NCBI GenBank assembly: GCA_037176845.1
Contig: JAYKXP010000366.1
Span: 1 to 20,204, forward strand
Direction of reading: 5' to 3'
DNA length: 20,204 nt
Source: Paramarasmius palmivorus
Taxonomy: Eukaryota > Basidiomycota > Agaricomycetes > Agaricales > Marasmiaceae
The position numbers and the translations under genes were made by a program. This document shows, one piece after another, positions 8,033 to 17,203 of the stretch (the first letter of the stretch is position 1; every line of letters begins with the position of its first letter). The notes under the pieces were generated by a model. It was not told the origin of the DNA, ran no database searches, and saw only the letters and a program-made list of their open reading frames with translations.

Positions 8033-9459
8033 TCAATTGGTTTCAAGTTCCATGCAATCCACATCCTCTTTGAATTCCTCAACGATATGTAGCACTTCTT
8101 CCGGAAGTCTACCGACATCTAACAGAATAGTAAGCTGAGATGTCAAAAAAGAAACTGTGGAGAAGCCACTCACCTATATTTGGGGCGTAGTGGTCAATCT
8201 CATACCAGAACCGAAACATATCGATATATGATTCGCAGAAAACCTTCTGCATCCTCGGCGAATTACGGTAGAGAGAAGGCTTGTAACTGATAATTCTTCG
8301 AATTTGCTCTGTGATTGATCGCAAAGGTCCCCTCACTACTTCGAAAAACATATAGCCTCTTTGACCACCCTGTGGAACATTAGCGATCTAGATTCCTATG
8401 AAGATGGCATTCCTACCTCTATTACCACCCTAATAGCGCCCAAGATCACAGCACGTGGCTCGCGCGCAGAGGACACTGAGGCCTCATTAACATTGACTAA
8501 GTGGTCTGGCAGGGAACAAGACACTGTACCTAGATTATCCACGATCGTGATATACTTTTCCAACGCTTGGATGACGTAGCGCAGTGTGCGAGCAGCCCCT
8601 CTACTCAACCTGTGCCTCCTATCCCTGTACGAAGTCCGAGTCAACACTCCTTCCTCCTCTAGCTCATTTTCCAAATTTCGGACAAGTCTGTCAAGGATAT
8701 CGGGTGTTGTTGAGGAGCCTAACTGTACACATTTGATGAAGAAGTCACGTAAATCCTGATCTTCCGAAAGCCCTTGGACATAGTCCCGTAGAGCGCGGTG
8801 AAATGTGCTTGACTTTGAATCATCTTTTATATTGATAATCAGAGGCCAAGATGATGGTTGGTATTCCTCAACAGCCACTGGTGAGTTTGAGTGTGACTCC
8901 CCATTCAGGGGAGTGCCTGGTCCCCAGATTGCTGGTGATGATTCCGAGGCACGAACAATGGCTAAGGATTGGGCCATCATGGGCCTCATTCGAAAGGGCC
9001 GGTTTACGGATACACGCTAAAGTATATCATTTCGGTATCAAGGTTCCGCACAGATTCAACTAGAGCATACCTCTTCCCTTGCTGAGGACCTATGGCCGCC
9101 TTCCGTTACTTCAAGTACTCCAAGTTCGATATCTTGTTCAGGGGTTGGCAAGTTAAACACTCGTTTCACCACAAACCTAAAATGCTTGCGAATAATTCGG
9201 CGAGAAAAAATCTTTGCAGAGTGTCTAAGAAGAGTAGCCATTTGAAAAACGCAGAGAACGGTATATATGTAAAGCGAACTCACGGGAGAGCAGTCCAAAC
9301 CGTCGCAATACCTGAAATCACCGATAAGACAGTAATAGCCTGATTGGTGCTTTTTACAGCTATGAGAGCAGACACAATCGTGCATATCCCACCAAGGATT
9401 GTGATTAATATCTTTCGAAGACTGGAAGCTCTTCTTCCCTGGGAATCGCTGGTGGACAT
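8033..9459 (-). CDS. Hairpin-family membrane protein, copy B, with a C-terminal domain like the N-terminal domain of fungal NLR/STAND proteins
   Basis: Five exons (9459-9284, 9224-9071, 9016-8417, 8369-8174, 8118-8033; introns of 59, 54, 47 and 55 nt) give 403 aa with every phase consistent. Residues 1-60 repeat the family's basic start (MSTSDSQGRRASSLRK) and hydrophobic hairpin (GGICTIVSALIAV, then AITVLSVISGIATVW). Exon 2 has FRFVVKRVFNLPTPEQDIELG and exon 3 opens with NRPFRMRP. Residues about 150-390 are mostly helical and resemble the N-terminal region of many fungal NACHT/ankyrin STAND proteins (DUF7708-like pattern): ALEKYITIVDNLG, PRAVILGAIRVVIE, then RMQKVFCESYIDMFRFWYE. No P-loop or repeat sensor follows; the gene stops at 8033. 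The start is the ATG aligned with copy A; an in-frame upstream ATG at 9537 is not conserved. The gene model is strong; the STAND resemblance is from memory of motif order and is moderate. Confidence 0.75.
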
Positions 9460-10351
9460 GATGGGGGGTGGTGGGCAGGAGCTCTTGGATGCATGCAATG
9501 TCCTGTTAAGAATAGCGAAACAACGTTGAAGCCTCATGTCATGGGTCGCTGAACGTCAACATCAATTGGCGCTACGATAACCGCCTCTGCCATTGAGGAG
9601 GAACCTCATGGTCCTGACTCCTGACAGGTCAAACATTACTGCTCAAATGACCGTTGGCCAGTGCTATAGCCCAAGTATTTATATGTTTCGGTGCCTGTAG
9701 AAAAGACGTTAGCTCCAACACGATAAGAGAGCTGCTGTGTGATACCAATTCCATGCTTCTGACTCTCGGATTGATCAATTTACTACTGAACGATTGACGC
9801 CCGAATGTATACAGCACAGTACGACATCCGTCGAAGGGAGCCAAAAAGTGACAATGTCCTCAAAACTCGGTACATCTCGCCTAATAACTAGATCATTATA
9901 AGATTAATACGTTTCTGGTGTGTCCGGGTCTCTGCCTATAACCTATTGACGTATCGATAGCGAGAGGCGAGGTGGTTCTTGTTGGGTGGTCAGTATCTAT
10001 AAGCGTAGTTTGAGCATGAATATTTGGTAACGGCCCAATGTTAAAACTGACCAGGTAGTACTGGATTCATGTCGTCGCAAAACATATTTGAGTATGCCGA
10101 CTAAACTCTGAATCAGTGTTCAACCTCTTGCCACATATGTTACACGGATGCTTTGGCTTATTCGATTCGCCTCTGTGGAGGCGGACGTGATCTGCATTTT
10201 ATGAGCATTTCGGCATGATATTAACCCAAGAAAACGACATACAACCGATATAGTTCGGAGAGGTACGGTTTGACTCGCAATTTGGTTCATTGCAGAAGTA
10301 GTAGACGGCACGAATGGGTGAGTTGGTCTGAGAAGGTATTAGGCTGTGTCG
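9460..10351. other. Intergenic region between copies B and C
   Basis: This is the 5' flank of copy B and the 3' flank of copy C, both on the minus strand. Frames at 9629-9844 (-) and 10120-10311 (-) lack splice-consistent extensions and resemble nothing I know. I see no repeat or RNA gene. Confidence 0.4.
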
Positions 10352-11009
10352 TTACGAATCGTCGACCAGGAAAAGTTGCACCTCGGCTGGAGATAACAGC
10401 TCATCTGCTCTTCCAAGAGCCTCCAAGTCGCGCTGCAGATCTCCAACGTCACATACTTGAGGGGGCTGTTCGTAATCATCGATGCTATCATTCAGAGCGA
10501 ACGGAGGGCATAGCACGGTTGGATTTTGTGTTCGTGCTCGGGGTCGGATGCTGAATGGTCGGGTTCTGCGTGTTGGCTGGAAAAAATAGATATTAGCACC
10601 TCATTGAGTATAGTAAAGACATGTTCGGTTGCACCTCCGAGTGTGACAAATCTCCTGTTCTTCTTCCAACGTCTCCGGCATCTCCAAGTTCAACATCTCG
10701 CTTGTATGTGTATTTCGCCGAAAATCTGAAGAGATCTCTAATAATACTGTACGTAGAATATAGCTTGAACGCTCTTTGGATATGGCATGTCAACGGAGAT
10801 CTTCAAAAGAAACAGCTCGGAAAAAAAACTCACTGTGAGGGAACTCCACTCCAAATTGTCGCAAGCCCAGAAACCACCGTCAGAACAGTAACTATAGGGT
10901 TATTATCCCGTATAGCTACAATGGCAGCTACCACAGTGCATATTCCACCAATGACAGATATGAGGATTCTTCGATAACTGTGTTCTTTCAACCTAGGAAA
11001 GGGGAGCAT
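10352..11009 (-). CDS. Hairpin-family membrane protein, copy C (short form)
   Basis: Three exons (11009-10834, 10773-10635, 10576-10352; introns of 60 and 58 nt) give 179 aa. Exon 1 is 176 nt, exactly as in copies A and B, and encodes LPFPRLKEHSYRRIL followed by the hairpin: GGICTVVAAIVAI, the turn RDNNP, then VTVLTVVSGLATIW. Exon 2 keeps the juxtamembrane pattern (DLFRFSAKYTYKRDVELG) and ends after a Glu codon in phase 0 as in the other copies. Exon 3 opens with TRPFSIRPRARTQNPT, matching RPFRMRP in A and B, then gives a short acidic tail ending in a TAA at 10354-10352. It lacks both the STAND-like region of B and the Ser/Pro/Thr-rich tail of A. It is the most diverged of the three. An upstream in-frame ATG at 11108 is possible but has no counterpart in A or B. 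Confidence 0.7.
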
Positions 11010-11503
11010 GACGAGGTGTCGAATGTAAAGGCTTGTGGCAATGTAGAGAATGGAGCACACTGCATAAAGATCATATGCATGAGAGAAAACTACCGGATGG
11101 AAGAGCACATTGGGGGAAGGATGTGGATAAGGCGCTGCTCATCGTCGTGGGCGTTGGATAACATCATTGATCGTGGTGCCAAGCAACGTTGCGGCTGCAG
11201 AACCGACCGGCCCGACCCGGAGTCGGATTTCCACTTGCTCTCGACGCTCATGTCAGTCACAGAGAGTACATTTTCCTGATATTTTCCAACTCGCTTTGAT
11301 GGAAGGCAGCTACAGAAAACACGGCACTTACAAACGCAGCAACTCGTTTTTACCATGCCGAGCGAAAACGCGTATCTTCTCGGCAGACAACTCTCACTTT
11401 CGTCCTCTTCTTCTGACCCCATTAATGACTGCATGCCATGTTCAGAACAGGATGTCTAATTCATCCTCACCTTTGAGTTTATCCTCGTTCGCCAAGGGTT
11501 ACG
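11010..11503. other. Intergenic region, possible 5' part of the decayed TMBIM5-like gene
   Basis: This lies between divergently oriented genes. Open frames on both strands (11167-11568 +, 11090-11434 -) overlap as shadows. The plus-strand ATG at 11355 gives a short Ser-rich frame that stops at about 11459; it could be the remains of a mitochondrial presequence exon of the following pseudogene, but no joined frame supports this. Confidence 0.3.
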
Positions 11504-12932
11504 GTGACCACAATCGCCAAGTTCACGGAGTTCAACAGCGTAATAGGATACCAACGTATTCGTACTAACACTACCAAGGGCTCTTCGCATTCCGTGGATC
11601 TCGAGGCCGAGTCATACTTCCTCAACATTTGGGAAAGAATCCCCGATGAATGGTCGCCACTTTATAGCCCTCGACAACTATCGCACTGGCTTCGGTGAGT
11701 AACACGATTAAGTCTTATCTTCCACCCCCGAATCTTAGATGAATCACTTTCAGAGTGCACTCATCATCATTTTGATCTAATTTTACCCCAGCAGCGGCAG
11801 CAAAAACGGAGGAGAAACTGACAAAAGCGATGATTCCTCAGAGGCAGCGTACCCTTTTGAAGGAGACTTCCATGTATTTCAGTGGTGGTATCGTCATATC
11901 GGCCTTTGGTACGTCTCTTCTGACTCCTTAGTAATGCTGGTGAAATTAAATCTGGGATTTTTAGCGGCTTGGGGTATCTTTTCTCTGATGAGCGTGGCGA
12001 GGGCAACGAGAAGGTACCCTTGTAGGTCTAGCAAGTCATCGCTCATGCCATCTCGTTGATTCACATAGGGCTCGTCATGAGTCTCGGATCGTCCAACAAC
12101 GCAATTTGACATGTGGGCCAATAAAATCAGATTGAACAATACAACAACCTCCGAGAAGGCACATTCAACTCCGGAAAGTACTCTGGAGAAACACTTGCGG
12201 TGGATAGTAAGCTTCTCCTCATTTTCCTTGAATTACAACTATCAAACCTCATTCAACAGGGCCCAAACGTCGGCCAAGCTACCTTCATCGCTCCCCTATG
12301 GATTCTAAACCCAGCGTTCGTCGCTCGTGGTATCATGTGTTCTTTGGGCGTAATCGGTTCCGTGAACTGCACTCACGCAACCGTCAGGTACGCACAGTTC
12401 GGATTCGCAGTGTTGCCACCACGATCTGAAATACTACTCCAACGATAGGAACATGAAGGTCCTCCAAGCCATGCTACAATGCTCACAAGACTTCGTACTC
12501 AGTATGCTCATAACGACCGGTGCAGGATGGGTATTCTTGCCGCCTGGGTTGAGAGCAGCGACGACTGTCGAAATGAGTTGCATATGCGTAGCAGGAACTT
12601 GGCTGGGTTCATCTCCGTATGATCAGTGATGATATCGATACGTCGCGCTCAACGTTTTCTTTTTGGGTCAGTATTGGAAGGTTTGATTGTTCATTGTAGG
12701 GCGTAAGGATAGTCGAACGTGATATCCAGCGCGTAAACGATGGGGACAAGGAGATTCGGCATCCCGCAGATGAGGCTGTAGGAGTGTGGTATGGAGTAGG
12801 GGAGGCTTAGTAAGTCGTTTTCTGTTAGCTATGTCCGTTTGACTCACGAGATGGAATGTTATAACTAGCGTCCAAGCTGTTCAGAACGTGGCCTTATACC
12901 TCAAGGCGATATGGGACGAAAAGTCAAAGTAG
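11504..12932 (+). pseudogene. TMBIM5/GHITM-like Bax-inhibitor family gene, decayed copy 1
   Basis: It aligns exon by exon with the two intact copies downstream. Recognisable pieces: NIWERIPDEW before a GTGAGT donor at 11695; an exon ending at 11908 with PQRQRTLLKETSMYFSGGIV; 11965-12021 (57 nt as in both paralogues); 12069-12206; 12260-12387 (128 nt as in both); 12449-12616 with WVFLPPGLRAATTVEM; 12700-12809; and a last exon 12869-12932. Lesions: no good first transmembrane segment around 11700-11800; a frameshift in the fourth exon (frame stops at TGA 12107-12109 and homology resumes in another frame at NKIRLNN); and an exon starting at 12700 that is one base out of phase. Conserved splice sites and a coherent C terminus imply recent decay. 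Sequencing error is the alternative for the two one-base shifts but does not explain the missing first membrane segment. Confidence 0.7.
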
Positions 12933-13049
12933 GAGTGCACCAGAAACAACTTAAGACGGTAACACACTCCGTACACTGATCGATATCGAGAGTAGGGTGA
13001 TTTGATTAAACGTATGCTGGGAGAATATACACAACGTAGATTTCGTGGG

Positions 13050-14483
13050 CTACGCGCCCAAAAAGAAGGACAGGACGGCGTCAACGCTAAGAATTTTCGT
13101 GTCAATATCACGAACCCTTCAGATCAAAGAAAACTTAAAACATACTGATGTTTGACGATCCCATAAGAAATACCAATAGCTCCATCGATTGGGTGGTGTA
13201 TCGTGATAGTCGTCCTACCTGGCTCTTTCTCTTGCTCAGGGTTCATGATCCTGTCAACGCTAGGGGATGACGCATGAGTAACACTGCCAAATCGTGAAGA
13301 TGAAAAACTTGCTGTGATCCCGCAATATAGTTCAAACGAGATGCGTATAGCGCAAGGACGACGTACTCCGTGATACGAAGGGGTCTCAATCCGAGGGGTA
13401 GAAACATTGTTACGGCGAAGGCGCCCACTATAGTGTAATTTAGGGGATAAAGCCATTCTTTGCTCATTGCCAAGTCGGTAGACGTTCTTCGAGGGAAAGA
13501 ATTGTTATAAGTGACCGTTGGAGTACCTTAAACCCATTGAAAGAGCTCACCCCATGGTTGCGACGGTATACGAAGTAGTACACAACGAAGCTAGAATTAG
13601 AACGAAGCCTCGCGAAGCAACGGCAGGGCTGAGGACATATAAAGGAGCCACCATGAGGCCTTGCGAAAAGGCGAGGCTCTGCAGAGACAGACCGAGTTCA
13701 TTGACGTGATTCGTGATGATTAAAGGAATGATACTCACAAACCACCTAAGATACTTCCGTGCACTCGACTCAGAGTCGAGTGACGCCTTGACAGCCCGGT
13801 CGGACCACGTATTCCCGGTGACTATCGTAGAGAACAGGCCAAACCCCATTACCAGGTCTTGCAAAAAAGAAATCAAAATCGTATCTATGGTTGAATGGGG
13901 AATTAGGCATACAAGGGAACCTTTTCGTAATTTTGGCCACACTCTTGACCGAAAACACGGAGCCAGCCACTGAGAAACATCAATCTTAGAGGTCTTGTTC
14001 GGATAGAAGTCGATTTCGCGCATACCTAGAGCAGACAATAACACACCACCTCCGAAGTAAGCGTACATTTGTTTCAATATCCTTCTTTGTCTCTCTGGAA
14101 TGGGTGTTCCTGGATTGTAGGCTGAGTAGACTTTGATGCCAATAGCTGTTGTAATAAACACTGCCTATCAAGCAAAGAGTTGAGTGTATGTCACAACATA
14201 AGACTGGAAAGCAACGCACTGAACAGCCTAACAAATGAACTTTTCTCCACTGAAGTCGAGCCTTAGCCTCATCCGAGTCTGGTTCTGGGATCTTTTCCCA
14301 CATAGGAAGGGGAAAGTTTGTGGGCCATATCTCTTCAACTTTGCTTGGTGTAGGAGCAGACGAGTCGGAAGAGGAAGTCCCTCGGGCGCGTAATGATCGA
14401 GTCCAAGCGAACACCCTCTGCCTGGAAATTCCGGTCGTGTTTCGCAACGTAGTAAAACAGTATGTCCTGAGAGTGTGTCTCAT
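13050..14483 (-). CDS. TMBIM5/GHITM-like mitochondrial Bax-inhibitor family protein, copy 2 (intact)
   Basis: Eight exons (14483-14220, 14164-14026, 13969-13913, 13857-13739, 13678-13551, 13486-13313, 13259-13146, 13086-13050) give 343 aa, close to the size of animal GHITM. The N terminus (MRHTLRTYCFTTLRN, then RQRVFAWTRSLRARG) is Arg/Ser/Thr-rich without acidic residues, like a mitochondrial presequence. Then come WEKIPEPD, a first membrane segment (VFITTAIGIKVYSAY), YAYFGGGVLLSAL, a KYLRWF motif before MVAPLYVLSPAVASRGF, and TMFLPLGLRPL, matching the GHITM pattern. Family knowledge: TMBIM5 is an inner mitochondrial membrane protein tied to cristae structure, ion exchange and apoptosis control. 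Seven introns of 53-64 nt match copy 3 in position and phase. Intron 6 (13312-13260) needs a GC donor (GCAAGT). The C-terminal HHPIDGAIGI aligns with copy 3. It is transcribed away from copy 3. Confidence 0.8.
13260..13312 (-). other. Probable GC-AG intron in TMBIM5-like copy 2
   Basis: No GT donor at the conserved exon end keeps the frame. A GCAAGT donor at 13312 with the CCCCTAG acceptor ending at 13260 gives a 53-nt intron in phase 2. This matches the phase of the homologous intron in copy 3 (16530-16590) and leads directly into the conserved HPID exon. Confidence 0.55.
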
Positions 14484-15280
14484 TGCTTGATAAATGGCTG
14501 GTTGACGAGTCCCAAGGCCTGAGTCGGGGGAAGGTCATGTCACTGTCGTCGTTCCCAGCAGCGGAGATGTGTACGCGTCCCTTCGGCAAACCTACAAGCT
14601 AAAATGAGGAGCCATCTTCATTTACCACCGAATCGGTACGGACCTTCTAAAACCTTCTGGATCGATCTCTGCTCGCGAAGATTCTTCTGTGGCGACGAAA
14701 CTCCGAAAGGGCAAGCTAACGCCTAAGCCCTCAGGCCGGCAGTTGTTCCAACTTTCAAGTAGCAGATTTTGAGTGCCTGTTATGCGTGAATGTCAGCCTT
14801 GGGCAATGTATATTCAGCGAGCGTCATGCCTTGAATTTCCGGGATCCCTGTGGTCGTACCATGTAGTGTTACACATCGACGTCGGTGTAGAAAAACTGAG
14901 CCGCGGCGGCGAATGTTTAATGATGTCTACACGTGACCTCCTAATTTGGTTTTTATTTCCCGCGATAGTGCTAGTCGCTAAGCCTTGGACCGTTCTTCTA
15001 TGACCAGTCTTGGTAGTGGTTGCCCGTCTATTGAGTTCCAGATCAACCTGCGAAGGAATTTTACTTCCATGACCCCCGCAAAATGAATTTCGATTCTCAA
15101 GCTCTCAAGATCTCAAGTTTCAACAGATATCTGTCAAGGAATGACTTGTGGACGTAATAACTGCACGGCCGAAGGTGACGCGAATCTAGTCGGCAGGTGA
15201 GTACCCCAAGCAAACTTGAAGTGGGTCCAGTCTCTTTCAAATATTGACTCTCTTACTTCAGGGCTCGGATCCTCACCACC
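14484..15280. other. Divergent intergenic region between TMBIM5-like copies 2 and 3
   Basis: About 800 bp between two divergent start codons must hold both promoters. I see no convincing TATA box or repeat. Open frames here (14335-14589 -, 14773-15003 +, 15134-15361 -) have no splice-consistent extension. The sequence just before the plus-strand start is CACCACCATG, a good initiation context. Confidence 0.4.
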
Positions 15281-16768
15281 ATGTCCGCTCCGAGGAAAGT
15301 GGTGGAACTCGGGCGCGTCTTGTATCCCCATCTCAGGCTCTGTAATCATCTCCCCCAACATGCCATATCAGGTGGTTCCAGAGGGCATCTGGCTCGCGCG
15401 ATCTTTACACATGGTCTTCAGCACGTTCAGCCCGCTAGTACAGCTAGTCAACTTTCGCAGAAACCGTTCGCAATCATGAGGAACTTTTCAACTTCGCCTC
15501 GTATTCACAATCGAAAAGAATTGGAGCCTGGTCTTAATTCCAAATCAAAATCGGAGCCAAAACTAGAGATGTCGTTGTTGTTGTGGGAAGAGATCCCGAT
15601 GGATGTAGGACGGGAAGAGGAACGTTCTCGGTGGAAGTGGAAAAAAATTCTAGGCGCATCAGTGAGTCCGTTACTTTCTAAATGACTCCAAAGACACGTT
15701 TTTGACCCTTTTTTTTGAAAGGCATTCCTCGTCGCAAGCGGTATTGGACTCAAGCTCTACACTCTTCATAAGTCAGAAAACCCCGATCTAGAGAAGCAGC
15801 GAATCTTGATGAACAAAGCCTATGCGTATTTTGGAGGTGGACTGGTTTTATCCGCCATCAGTACGTCGTTGCCATTCGAAGTTACGGATTCTGCATCACA
15901 GTTTGATTGCACATAGTGGCTTGGTCGATGCTTGCTTTCAGACCCTTGGCGAAGGTTACAAAGAGATACCCTTGTGAGTTTTGTTGATGCTTCCTGCGAT
16001 ACTCACACGAATTGACAATTCACGTACTTTGAAGTGCTGGTCATGGGTGTCGGCTTGTTAAACGGAATAGGTCTTAAACTGATAACATCAGACTCGGAAA
16101 GCACTACCAAGAAGCACCTGAAGTGGATGGTGAGCAGCATTTTGACTCCTTCGGCTACGCAGAAAATGAGGATACTTCTTCAGGCTCTCAGCATATCGCC
16201 AGCGACGCTTATAGCTTCCCTTTATGTTCTCGATCCGGCGTTCGCCTTTAGAGCCATCCTAGTAGCTCTGGTCGATCTTGGAGGTTACTGTTACACCAAT
16301 ACCATGGCAAAGTAAAACTTACCTCGACTTGGAATTACATTTAACCTGACTCTTCAAATTAAAGCACATATCGTCCCGTCCCGGAATCATGGGTCGGCTT
16401 CATCTCCTTTTTGGTAGCATCGTTTGTAGGTCCGGTGTTCCTACCCCCAGGACTAAGAAGCGTCAGCTGGGCCGAGATGCTACTACTCGGTTCTATAGGA
16501 GGTGGGCTGTCTGCAACAGCTGTTTTCAGGTAAGCCACCTAAGGGTGTCCCGACCTTTGTCCAATGTTAACTCTATCTGATGTAACATAGCGGCTACCGT
16601 ATAATTGAAACCGATCCTGAGAGACATCCGATTGATGTAGCCATTGGGATCTGGTACCAAGTCGCTGAATAGTGAGTCTTGACTTGTCCATACGCGTAGT
16701 ATTTCGCAAGCTCACCAACACCTCTTCTATTTAGCCTCCAAAACTGGGTTATTGAGATTACGAAATGA
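15281..16768 (+). CDS. TMBIM5/GHITM-like mitochondrial Bax-inhibitor family protein, copy 3 (intact)
   Basis: Eight exons (15281-15661, 15722-15860, 15917-15973, 16035-16129, 16184-16311, 16365-16529, 16591-16671, 16735-16768) give 359 aa. The start is the ATG in CACCACCATG; MRNFSTSPR further in is a typical fungal mitochondrial-targeting motif, so an internal start at 15476 is a possible alternative. WEEIPMD is followed by about seven hydrophobic segments: FLVASGIGLKLYTL; YFGGGLVLSAIMAWSML; LLVMGVGLLNGIGLKLI; LSISPATLIASLYVL; RAILVALVDLGGYCY; FISFLVASFVGPVFLPPG; MLLLGSIGGGLSATAVF. The motifs KHLKWM and VFLPPG and the ending YLQNWVIEITK fit the GHITM branch of the Bax-inhibitor-1 superfamily. 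Exons of 139, 57 and 128 nt are exactly those of copy 2. The presumed site of action is the inner mitochondrial membrane (family inference). Confidence 0.85.
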
Positions 16769-17203
16769 TTGTTAGGCGGTCCTAGCTCGTTGAGTGCATC
16801 TTGTACATGAAATAGCACAAAGATTGTGCAGTTCAGGAGTAGCCATTCTATCAACCAGATCACGCATGCGTATCGACTGCGGATGATTACATCCTGATTC
16901 CTCTATTACGCTTTGTGAAGTTGTCTTTGTTCACCAAAATATCAGCTCACATCCGTCCGGCCATATACACCGGTTTTTGTGAGGAGTGCGCCTCTACGGA
17001 TACCAGATGGCTGATTAGCGCATCATGTAGTTTTCATATCGCGCAAGGACATCGGTTTTGCAAAATCAGATCTGGGATGCGTGGCTAAAATACATCAAAT
17101 CGTGCCATGAAGAGATATCGTATCTATCATATCTATTTTGAATGTAATGTACGTGAATTGTAAAATCCAAGGTTGGCAAAGAAAAAGACAATAAAAGATA
17201 CCC
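16769..17203. other. Intergenic region between convergent genes
   Basis: This is 3' flank for both the plus-strand TMBIM5-like gene and the minus-strand transporter pseudogene. The minus-strand frame at 16594-16863 is a shadow of the last TMBIM5-like exons. The stretch at 17105-17150 is AT-rich (TATCGTATCTATCATATC) and may hold polyadenylation signals. I see nothing else. Confidence 0.4.

Noticed and set aside
8417..9016. Reading the STAND-like exon as an independent gene starting at the ATG at 8989
   Set aside because: A consistent intron (9070-9017) in phase 0 joins it to the hairpin exons, and the same arrangement exists in copies A and C, so a single gene is the better model.
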